The notes under the pieces: model-generated
The model's database searches: none
Seen by the model: the letters and a program-made list of their open reading frames with translations, nothing else
Told to the model about the DNA's origin: nothing
In this document: one piece after another, positions 1 through 5,131 of the stretch
Layout: each line of letters starts with the position of its first letter
Position numbering within the stretch: position 1 is the first letter of the stretch
Source of the DNA: Chlamydiota bacterium
GTDB taxonomy: Bacteria; Chlamydiota; Chlamydiia; Chlamydiales; JAJFMK01
DNA length: 10,333 bases
Assembly (NCBI GenBank): GCA_021772215.1
Contig: JAJFMK010000025.1
Location: 1 to 10,333 of the forward strand
Reading direction: 5' to 3'
Translations under genes and position numbers: made by a program

Positions 1-437
1 AGCCCACCTCGATTGTAGAGCTGCTCTTACAGGAGAAAGAGGGTCTCTTTCGAGCTAAAGAGCCGCACCTTTCGCTCCCTCTGATCTCACTACGTAATAG
101 CCTTCCCGCGATCCGCTCCGCCGGCAGGCTCTGTCAACGCATCTTAAAAAGCCAAGCCGAAGGCCATAGCTCTCCTGAAATCTACCTCCTGCTACGCAGA
201 CTCCTAATCGCCCTCGATGATGGCATAAACCCGGCAGCTATCGAGGCGACCTTTAACTTAAAACTTCTCTTTTCTGAAGGGTTAATCTCCTTCGAGACAA
301 AATTAAGCGCTTTTAATGACAATGAATGGGAGCAGGCTAAAGTGTTAACTACAAATCGAAGCGTTGAGCGCTTAAAGGAGATTGAGCTTCTCCCTACAAT
401 GGTCGAACTAAGCGAAAAATTGGTGGGAGAGCTATAG
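1..437 (+). CDS. recO: DNA repair protein RecO, C-terminal part (5' end outside window)
   Basis: An open frame enters from the left edge (first full codon at 3) and runs for 144 residues to TAG at 435-437. RecO is a recombination mediator of the RecF pathway: it anneals complementary strands and, with RecR, helps load RecA on SSB-coated single-stranded DNA. The missing N-terminus would hold the OB fold. What is visible matches the helical C-terminal domain: a helix with RLCQRIL, then EIYLLLRRLLIALDDG, an NPAAIEATFNLKLLFSEG segment like the conserved 'F.LkLL...G' of RecO, and a polar tail. Only one Cys is present, so the Cys4 zinc site of some RecO proteins is absent here. It converges with the gene ending at 459, leaving 21 bp. 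The family call is from pattern recognition, without a search. Confidence 0.78.
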   Translation, partial: PTSIVELLLQEKEGLFRAKEPHLSLPLISLRNSLPAIRSAGRLCQRILKSQAEGHSSPEIYLLLRRLLIALDDGINPAAIEATFNLKLLFSEGLISFETKLSAFNDNEWEQAKVLTTNRSVERLKEIELLPTMVELSEKLVGEL

Positions 438-447
438 CTCCCCCACC
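415..447 (-). terminator. Rho-independent terminator of the 459-887 gene, overlapping the recO stop
   Basis: Arms 422-427 (GGTGGG) and 442-447 (CCCACC) pair fully. After one A/C mismatch, GAGC (429-432) pairs with GCTC (437-440) around a TATA loop. On the minus strand the hairpin is followed at once by AATTTTT (421-415), a classic U-tract. The plus-strand side (CTAAAAACC) has none, so it acts mainly for the minus-strand gene. The recO stop codon lies within the hairpin. Confidence 0.7.
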
Positions 448-458
448 CTAAAAACCTG

Positions 459-887
459 TTATCTCTTCGCTGTTTGTAGTGTCTCAATCCAGCCGCTTAG
501 CTGAGAAAAAAGCCCTTCGATATCGCCAAAGGTTCCCTGTACGCCTGCTCCCTTCGCCTTTATCGGCAGATTCTGTTCTAATTTTTTCTTGGCTGGCCCA
601 CTCTTATTCTTCTTATTGATACCCTTTACGATGCTATTGACATCCCTCACATACTCTTGAAAAGTCTCCTCTCCCTGAACAAGTTCTGTAATCTCTCTTT
701 GAAGAGCCATCATGTCTTCACGCTCTAGGTTTTGGAAGATTCTCTTAATCTCCTCAAAATTTGTAACAACTTGATCAAAATCGTAGCCGGTCTCTTCACG
801 GCTATCTCTTTCATCGACATCTTTGTAGAGATCTCCTAGAGATCCCTTTAACTGGCCAATTACTTTAAGTAGGTCTTGTAGAGCCAT
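459..887 (-). CDS. Small helical protein of unknown function (142 aa)
   Basis: The ATG at 887-885 is preceded by a near-perfect Shine-Dalgarno (AAGGAGGA at 901-894, spacing 6), and a U-tract hairpin follows the TAA stop, so this is clearly an expressed gene. I do not recognise the family. The protein is soluble, with no signal peptide or membrane segment. Residues 1-90 are strongly charged and predicted helical (DLLKVIGQLKGSLGDLYKDV, then NFEEIKRIFQNLEREDMMAL and REITELVQ), consistent with a short coiled coil. A basic linker follows around residues 90-105 (KGINKKNKSGPAKKK), then a glycine-containing C-terminal helix (GDIEGLFSQLSGWIETL). By position next to recO it may correspond to the small hypothetical gene I recall after recO in Chlamydia, but I cannot confirm homology. 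The 240 bp upstream (888-1127) contain no convincing -35/-10 pair for it; a TAAAAT near 960 lacks a good -35 box. Confidence 0.85.
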   Translation of the reverse strand: MALQDLLKVIGQLKGSLGDLYKDVDERDSREETGYDFDQVVTNFEEIKRIFQNLEREDMMALQREITELVQGEETFQEYVRDVNSIVKGINKKNKSGPAKKKLEQNLPIKAKGAGVQGTFGDIEGLFSQLSGWIETLQTAKR

Positions 888-1083
888 AAATATTCCTCCT
901 TAACAAGGGTTTTTCCCTTTACCCCTATTTTCCAGTTTTCCACCCCTCCAAGCAATTTTATTCCCTTTTAATAGTCTGATAAAGCCACCAACAAATATAA
1001 CTCTTTCATATTAAAAGGATTATGGAAGATCAATTTTCCTTAACCCACGCTTCATGCCAAACCCGATCAACGATAAATTCCTC

Positions 1084-1112
1084 TTGAAAAGTGACTTAAG
1101 CTTTGGTAGGAT
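1084..1112 (+). promoter_or_regulatory. Candidate sigma70-type promoter of tRNA-Leu
   Basis: TTGAAA (1084-1089) and TAGGAT (1107-1112) are separated by 17 bp, which would start transcription about 7-9 bp before the tRNA 5' end. GATAAT at 1110-1115 is a better -10 hexamer but leaves a 20-bp spacer. Position and spacing fit a tRNA promoter; the exact -10 is uncertain. Confidence 0.5.
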
Positions 1113-1127
1113 AATAGCTCACTTTTC

Positions 1128-1211
1128 GCGGAAGTGGCGGAATTGGTATACGCGCTACCTTGAGGTGGTAGTGGGAGAAATCCCGTGGGGGTTCAAGTCC
1201 CCCCTTTCGCA
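1128..1211 (+). tRNA. tRNA-Leu (anticodon GAG)
   Basis: A complete 84-nt class II cloverleaf. Acceptor stem GCGGAAG (1128-1134) pairs with CTTTCGC (1204-1210) with one G-U, and the discriminator is A1211. The D stem is GCG/CGC. The anticodon stem CTACC/GGTAG (1155-1159/1167-1171) holds a TTGAGGT loop with anticodon GAG at 1162-1164, reading leucine CUC and CUU. A long variable arm (GGGA...TCCC) and a T arm GGGGG-TTCAAGT-CCCCC complete it. It closely resembles bacterial tRNA-Leu(GAG). The 3' CCA is not encoded (TCC follows), so CCA would be added by the nucleotidyltransferase. It stands alone with its own promoter candidate and terminator. Confidence 0.97.
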
Positions 1212-1228
1212 TCCACAGGTCAACATAG

Positions 1229-1252
1229 AACCTACATATTTTGTAGGTTTTA
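1229..1252 (+). terminator. Rho-independent terminator after tRNA-Leu
   Basis: AACCTACA (1229-1236) and TGTAGGTT (1242-1249) form a perfect 8-bp stem with loop TATTT, and the stem runs into a T-rich tail (TTTTAT). It lies 17 nt after the tRNA, ending a short monocistronic tRNA transcript. Confidence 0.75.
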
Positions 1253-1285
1253 TGCTTGATCTCCCAGAATAGAGTCCTCTCTTTC

Positions 1286-1376
1286 GCCCTGTTCGCTAGA
1301 GGGCACAGAGATCACAGAGGGGTACCACATTTTTCCTCTCTCGTCCTCTAGCGAAGAGGGCAAGCGAGTGGTTCCC
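1286..1376. repeat. Compact nested inverted-repeat element
   Basis: A 19-bp arm (1286-1304, GCCCTGTTCGCTAGAGGGC) recurs inverted at 1343-1361 with 17 of 19 positions matching. Each arm can also fold on itself (GCCCT...AGGGC). A second inverted pair is interleaved: GGGTACCAC (1320-1328) against GTGGTTCCC (1368-1376), 8 of 9 complementary. A short direct repeat CACAGAG occurs at 1304-1310 and 1313-1319. No protein gene and no terminator U-tract is associated. This looks like a small dispersed palindromic unit or MITE remnant, but copy number cannot be judged from one window. It occupies the 292-bp gap between the tRNA and the gene at 1504; the rest of that gap shows nothing I can name. Confidence 0.6.
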
Positions 1377-1503
1377 ATTTGAATGCATTTTTTGTCTCAC
1401 ACAGTGCAATGCGCATAGAAATTTCTTCTCCAATAAGTTATGACACTCCTTTTAGTGGAAAATCGGATGTGAAAAAAAACAGCTCCTTTGCTACCTTTGT
1501 CGC

Positions 1504-2349
1504 ATGTCAAAGCTTTTTCGAATTTCTCTATTCATCGCTTTGCTCTTCTCTCTTTCAGCTTCAGCTGAAAACATTTCTGATAGTGATCAATCGTCGAATA
1601 TCACTGATTTTTTTGAAGACATCCTTCTGATTGTTAATTTCAACCATCCACATTATGAAAATATCGACTTTCTTAAAGAGGTCTATGCGCCATATTTTCC
1701 TAATATTGTCTTTTATGGAGAGGTGACCCACCCAGAGGTTGTGCAAATCAAGACAGAGACAGGGTGGTACGCACATCGTGTGTTGAAAGACGCCCTGATT
1801 AGGTATCCAAGGTTTAGAGGCTACATCTGTACTCAAGATGACTGTTTTGTACAATTTTGGAACTTCCCCGGCTTGGATAAAAACAAGATCTGGTTTCATC
1901 CAATTTGGGCAGCCTCCCTCTCCAGTGACAAAATTTCTTGGGCTTGGTGGGAAAAACCGTGTGGCCGAGACGCTGTTTGGCATGCCTATTGCAAACTGGG
2001 CAAAAGAAACGTCAAACAGCTAACTCATAACTTTGGCTCTTTGAATATCCCCTACAGCTGGGCTGATTTCTTCTATCTTCCCGGAAAATATCGAACAGAC
2101 GTTTTGGAAATTTGTGACTGCTTTGATAATCCGGATGTTTTTCTAGAGATCTCTGTACCGACGATTTTGTTTAGCCTAGAAGAGAAAAGTAAGATAGAGA
2201 TGTTACACGCTTATTGGGGTGGAGCTAGGATCAGCGCCGACTTCGATGGCTATGACCCAAGCTTTCACTGGATACACCCCATCAAATTTTCTTCCCAAAG
2301 CTCTAGAGAATTTGTTCTCAACCTAGTTGAAAACCACCAGAGCCAATAG
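1504..2349 (+). CDS. Secreted protein, possible GT-A-like glycosyltransferase (281 aa)
   Basis: I do not recognise the family with certainty. Residues 1-21 form a clear Sec signal peptide: basic start MSKLFR, hydrophobic core, and an ASA site before E22, so the product should leave the cytoplasm. The mature part opens with a strand-like ILLIVNFNHP (40-49), then a turn-rich YAPYFPNIVFYGE (61-73). Next is RYPRFRGYICTQDDCF (100-115), where Asp112-Asp113 after a hydrophobic strand resembles the metal-binding acidic pair of GT-A glycosyltransferases. The rest is rich in Trp, Tyr and Cys (FWNFPGLDKNKIWFHP; WAWWEKPCGRD), as in extracellular or lumenal proteins. From memory, the pattern 'vvnfNhp.y ... 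GYl...DD ... Wn' occurs in eukaryotic secretory-pathway proteins, which would suggest host-related transfer. This is inference. No good ribosome binding site precedes ATG 1504, and the start rests on the signal peptide. Confidence 0.68.
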   Translation: MSKLFRISLFIALLFSLSASAENISDSDQSSNITDFFEDILLIVNFNHPHYENIDFLKEVYAPYFPNIVFYGEVTHPEVVQIKTETGWYAHRVLKDALIRYPRFRGYICTQDDCFVQFWNFPGLDKNKIWFHPIWAASLSSDKISWAWWEKPCGRDAVWHAYCKLGKRNVKQLTHNFGSLNIPYSWADFFYLPGKYRTDVLEICDCFDNPDVFLEISVPTILFSLEEKSKIEMLHAYWGGARISADFDGYDPSFHWIHPIKFSSQSSREFVLNLVENHQSQ

Positions 2350-2377
2350 GCCCCTATCCAGTCAAATCTATTTAAAT

Positions 2378-2980
2378 TTATTGCTTTTGAAGGACTTCCA
2401 ATTCTTGAGGCTCAAACTGCGCGGCCGTTTGATACATCTTTGAACTCATTGAAATCCAAGAAATCCCTTTGTAAGCATCCCCTAGTAACATGTAGAGCTG
2501 GTGAAATAGCTTGGGAAAGTCTTTCTTAAGCTGATCGTTATCATAAATTCTTTCAATCCTCTTACCCTGCCTGATTGTCTCTTGCCAGTGTCCAATCGAT
2601 TGACCTTCCTGAACAACTTTAGCGTTTCGCACATACATATCCAGAAGAAGAAGAGCTGCCTGAAACTGTTGATCTTGCTCCTCAATACTCTCAACTAGAA
2701 GCTTTGTACAGAGGTTTGCCTGCTCTACAGCCCTCTCTCCGTGAGGTAAAATCGCTTCAAAAAGCCTGCGTGTAGAGTGAATGCGAGAATATCCACTTTT
2801 TAATGCACGAATATCTATAAATGCCCAATTAAATTCTCTTTCAAATGCCTTGGGTTGATTTTCTTGCGCAGACTCTAAGGCATTTAAGAGCATAAACTCT
2901 GTTGGATGTATTAATTTGGAAATTGCGAAGAATGATTGTTCGTATTTTGTAATAGAATCTCTATTAACGGCTGAAGTCAA
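2378..2980 (-). CDS. Unknown alpha-helical protein, probable TTG start (200 aa)
   Basis: The open frame extends to a GTG at 2989, but that codon abuts the only Shine-Dalgarno (AAGGAG, 2994-2989). The TTG at 2980-2978 lies 8 nt downstream of it, ideal spacing, so TTG is the likely start. I do not recognise the protein. It has no signal peptide or membrane segment and is almost entirely helical. Features include ISKLIHPTEFMLLNALESAQ near the N-terminus, an Arg-rich stretch (SGYSRIHSTRRLFEAILPHGER), and a C-terminal LYMLLGDAYKGISWISMSS followed by KMYQTAAQFEPQELEVL, which resembles a single TPR hairpin ending in the usual '..P'. A helical repeat or adaptor-like protein is possible. It converges with the 1504-2349 gene (28 bp apart, no clear terminator) and diverges from the DUF155 gene. 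Confidence 0.75.
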   Translation of the reverse strand: MTSAVNRDSITKYEQSFFAISKLIHPTEFMLLNALESAQENQPKAFEREFNWAFIDIRALKSGYSRIHSTRRLFEAILPHGERAVEQANLCTKLLVESIEEQDQQFQAALLLLDMYVRNAKVVQEGQSIGHWQETIRQGKRIERIYDNDQLKKDFPKLFHQLYMLLGDAYKGISWISMSSKMYQTAAQFEPQELEVLQKQ

Positions 2981-3014
2981 AAAAAACACTCCTTACTAAT
3001 TCTATAACACAGCA

Positions 3015-3044
3015 AGTATCAACGATGAGCTTGCCTTAAGTCAA
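3015..3044 (-). promoter_or_regulatory. Candidate promoter of the 2378-2980 gene
   Basis: Read on the minus strand, TTGACT (3044-3039) and GATACT (3020-3015) are 18 bp apart, ending about 20 bp before the Shine-Dalgarno. The -35 box is 5 of 6 and the -10 box 4 of 6. A weak but correctly placed match. Confidence 0.35.
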
Positions 3045-3058
3045 CAGCAAGATCCGGG

Positions 3059-3088
3059 TATAGTCATAATTTCCCCGATCGACTATAG
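3059..3088 (+). promoter_or_regulatory. 7-bp inverted repeat overlapping candidate promoter of the DUF155 gene
   Basis: TATAGTC (3059-3065) is inverted exactly as GACTATA (3081-3087), giving half-sites 22 bp apart, about two helical turns. The right half-site contains TATAGT (3083-3088), a 5-of-6 match to a -10 box. TAGTCA (3061-3066) lies 16 bp upstream as a weak -35 box. Transcription would begin only a few bases before ATG 3099, and no Shine-Dalgarno is present, so the message may be nearly leaderless. A repressor or activator site is a possible reading. Confidence 0.35.
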
Positions 3089-3098
3089 TGCATTTTTT

Positions 3099-3878
3099 AT
3101 GTATTGTTACGCCTGTTGCACAGCCACGTCATATGAGATGAATGCTCTCAACCGCCATCTCAAAGAGAAATATACCACCCGCTTTGAAGAGGGTGTGATT
3201 CATTTGGCCTATAAACAGGGCGATATCTTCTTCTTCCCCTACGGTGTCATCGTCTTTTGGGGTATCGAACAGGGCGACGACCAGGCCTTTATCGACGAGG
3301 TGGAGCCCTTCGAAGTGCTGCCGAATGAGGAGATTGAGACTGACAAATTTAACTACACCATCAGCGAAGATACGCAAGTTAAAAAAGATGAGATCATCCT
3401 ACCCAACCACAACTTCTACACCCTTCTAGCTGTCTCGCACGCTCTGGCGCAGTCGATTAAATTGACCATTTTTGAGAGGACGATCCAAAAAGCTGTCCGC
3501 TCCGTAGGAGATATTCCACACTGGCTGGCGCAAAATGGAACCATTCCCCTCTCCAGACGCCAGATCCGCAAAAAAATGGGTGAGCTATTCATCGACAGAA
3601 GCAGCATCAACCTTCACTTTGACATCTTAGACCTTCCCGAATTCTTTTCAGAGTATCCCGATCTAGAGTTTTACTATGAGAAGGCGATCCACTACCTGGA
3701 GCTGAAGCCTCGTATCGAAGTCTTAAACCAGCGCCTCGACGTCGTCCACCGCTTCTTTGAGCTTTTGGGCAACGAGCTCAACCATCAGCATTCAAGCCGC
3801 CTAGAGTGGATCATCATCTTGCTCATTTTAGTCGAGGTGGTCCTCACCATCTCCATCGACGTGCTTCACATCTTGTAA
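3099..3878 (+). CDS. DUF155 / RMD1 (YagE) family protein with C-terminal membrane anchor
   Basis: A 259-residue protein with the DUF155 layout. The N-terminal YCYACCTATSYEMNALNRHL matches the family's opening 'ayc.a.sydl..l' strand and helix. A central hydrophobic strand (GDIFFFPYGVIVFWG, about 42-56) and a helical C-terminal half follow. The family's signature end is present: SSRLEWIIILLILVEVVL, a single membrane helix at about 236-258. Eukaryotic members include yeast Rmd1 and mitochondrial RMND1, which supports mitochondrial translation; the bacterial role is not established. Membrane anchoring with most of the protein cytoplasmic is inferred. ATG 3099 is chosen because conserved sequence begins right there, although no ribosome binding site precedes it. 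Its last 51 bp overlap yidD on the other strand, and the next good plus-strand terminator is at 4087-4120. I recall an equivalent gene (CT472) close to recO and yidD in C. trachomatis. Confidence 0.88.
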   Translation: MYCYACCTATSYEMNALNRHLKEKYTTRFEEGVIHLAYKQGDIFFFPYGVIVFWGIEQGDDQAFIDEVEPFEVLPNEEIETDKFNYTISEDTQVKKDEIILPNHNFYTLLAVSHALAQSIKLTIFERTIQKAVRSVGDIPHWLAQNGTIPLSRRQIRKKMGELFIDRSSINLHFDILDLPEFFSEYPDLEFYYEKAIHYLELKPRIEVLNQRLDVVHRFFELLGNELNHQHSSRLEWIIILLILVEVVLTISIDVLHIL

Positions 3879-4067
3879 CAGGTCGACACCTCCCGGATGC
3901 CAGGGACCACAGCGAAGAATCCTTCCGACACTTTTATAGAGTGCATAGAAAAAATTATACCTTTCAAACGCCTCAAGAGAATACTCTGAACAGCTGGGAT
4001 AGAAGCGGCAGCACTCCCCTGTCATAGGAGAGATAAAGCGTCGATAGAAGCGAATTAGTAATCTCAT
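3828..4067 (-). CDS. yidD: Membrane protein insertion efficiency factor YidD
   Basis: A 79-residue protein with the full YidD (UPF0161) core: LLIRFYRRFISPMTGECC near the start, the motif CRFYPSCSEYSLEAFERY with its conserved cysteines, and RILRCGPWHPGGVD. YidD is a small peripheral inner-membrane protein that assists YidC/Sec-dependent insertion of membrane proteins. The motif normally ends near 'HPGG.DPVP'; here it continues with about 15 acidic, His-containing residues (LLQDVKHVDGDGEDHLD) encoded opposite the end of the DUF155 gene, so this tail is constrained by, or simply a by-product of, the overlap. Its ATG overlaps the TGA of the upstream LysM gene (ATGA, 4067-4064), indicating translational coupling. 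A strong palindrome lies about 20 nt upstream in the message. In many bacteria yidD sits near rpmH, rnpA and yidC; that is not the case here. Confidence 0.95.
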   Translation of the reverse strand: MRLLIRFYRRFISPMTGECCRFYPSCSEYSLEAFERYNFFYALYKSVGRILRCGPWHPGGVDLLQDVKHVDGDGEDHLD

Positions 4068-5131
4068 GGGATCAAGAGTAGCATACCAGGCTGGAGAGTG
4101 TCACTCTCCAGCCTGTTTTTCTCTCTTAGAGCTGTGATGCTTACCTCATGTTTTTTGGCGATCTTCCAGAGAGAGTCACCTGACTCCACCTCATACTTTT
4201 TTTCAGAAGGCTTGGGCGTCGGCTTTTGGCTAACCTTAAATTTCTGTCCTGCTAAGAGTAGAACAGCTTGGGAGCGGGTCGTATTTAACAGCTCTTTAGC
4301 GTAGGACTTAGCCAGGTCGCTGTCGGCAGGAAGAAGGTTGATCAGCGATATCACCGAAGCGTCATCGAGCTTCTTCAGTGCGTACGAGAAGTCCACTTTT
4401 AAGAGAAGCTCGGCGGCAAAGGGGGAGTTAAGGTAGAGCTTGAGAAACTGTTTAGCGTCGGTAGCTCTGGAAGCCGCCTCAAAGGTTGCAAAATCGCTTG
4501 CAAGAACGAGATGAGCGATCTCATCTGTCGACAGATCCCAATCGAGAAGCAGTTTCTCTAACTTAGCAAAGGGCGTTGTCATCGAAAAGGCAGCCAGAAG
4601 GTCTGGCTCCTCTTGCTTTAAAAGCATCGCAAAGAGCCCTTCGGCCGAAAAGGGATAGCGCTCTCTCTTTGCAAACTGTTCGATGGCGCTCATCTGCTCT
4701 TCGCTTAGCAAGGGGTAGAGAGTCACTTCGAAGGGGTCATCGAGAGTCTGGATCTGCAATCGTCTAGCCTCAAAGGGTCTCTGTAACCCGCGCAAAGCTC
4801 TATCGATATCAAAGCGATGCTCTTCGAGCATCACGCCGAGGGTAAGGTCGCGTACTGTATAGCCATCCTCGACCATCGAGCTGTCTGAGAGCTTTCCAAT
4901 CAGCTGCTCGAAGGGCAGTTTTCTCAATAGCTGCAGCGTCTCTACAAGGGAGGTCTCCTCTTCGAGGATAAATGTAGAGTTCACGATCGGCTTCACTTTG
5001 GCCCAAAAGAGGTTTGGCTTCTCTTTTGTCATCACAAAGAGAAAAAAGCCGAGCAGGAGGATATTTAGGGCGCCGCTAACGAGCAGCCCCTGGGTCAGAT
5101 GGAGAGCTCTTTTTGATTCAAGGCGCTGCAT
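4064..5131 (-). CDS. Membrane-anchored LysM-domain protein (355 aa)
   Basis: Residues about 13-34 form one membrane helix after a short basic N-terminus (QRLESKRALHLTQG), a type II anchor that places the rest outside the cytoplasm. The C-terminal 45 residues are a LysM domain: YEVESGDSLWKIAKKHEVS, then ITALREKNRLESDTLQPG and a final LLLIP. LysM binds GlcNAc-containing glycans such as peptidoglycan. The region in between (about 60-290) is Leu- and acidic-rich, predicted helical and unrecognised; its repeated LL..LPFEQLI, LLKQEEPDLLAAF and LLLKVDFSYALKKL suggest helical hairpins. ATG 5131 is preferred because GGGTG lies 7 nt upstream; GTG 5137 would add two residues. It overlaps pckG by 14 bp and yidD by 4 bp. 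In an organism with little or no peptidoglycan outside the division septum, a LysM protein in the mreB operon suggests a division or envelope role (inference). Confidence 0.85.
   Translation of the reverse strand: MQRLESKRALHLTQGLLVSGALNILLLGFFLFVMTKEKPNLFWAKVKPIVNSTFILEEETSLVETLQLLRKLPFEQLIGKLSDSSMVEDGYTVRDLTLGVMLEEHRFDIDRALRGLQRPFEARRLQIQTLDDPFEVTLYPLLSEEQMSAIEQFAKRERYPFSAEGLFAMLLKQEEPDLLAAFSMTTPFAKLEKLLLDWDLSTDEIAHLVLASDFATFEAASRATDAKQFLKLYLNSPFAAELLLKVDFSYALKKLDDASVISLINLLPADSDLAKSYAKELLNTTRSQAVLLLAGQKFKVSQKPTPKPSEKKYEVESGDSLWKIAKKHEVSITALREKNRLESDTLQPGMLLLIP
4087..4120 (+). terminator. Strong plus-strand terminator embedded in the lysM-protein coding region
   Basis: Arms 4087-4100 and 4102-4115 are perfect inverted copies of CAGGCTGGAGAGTG, 14 bp around a single T, giving an effective stem of about 12 bp. 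TTTTT follows at 4116-4120, then CTCTCTT. Read on the plus strand this is a textbook rho-independent terminator, and the nearest upstream plus-strand gene is DUF155 (ends 3878). The minus-strand side has no U-tract, so lysM-yidD readthrough is not blocked, although the hairpin can also form in that mRNA just before the yidD start. Confidence 0.75.

Noticed and set aside
182..487. Minus-strand open frame of 101 codons opposite recO.
   Set aside because: It is the complement of a clearly RecO-like frame and runs across the terminator hairpin.
1204..1287. CTTTCGC at the tRNA-Leu 3' end recurs at 1281-1287, suggesting an attachment-site duplication.
   Set aside because: Only 7 bp match, the flanks differ, and there is no integrase gene; chance similarity is likely.
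1379..1630. Open plus-strand frame of 83 codons ahead of the 1504 gene.
   Set aside because: It overlaps the signal-peptide-bearing frame at 1504, has no ribosome binding site and no recognisable protein features.
3757..3781. TTGAGC/GCTCAA hairpin in the DUF155 gene as a minus-strand terminator after yidD.
   Set aside because: The stem is only 6 bp with no U-tract on either strand; I see no convincing terminator for the minus-strand operon.
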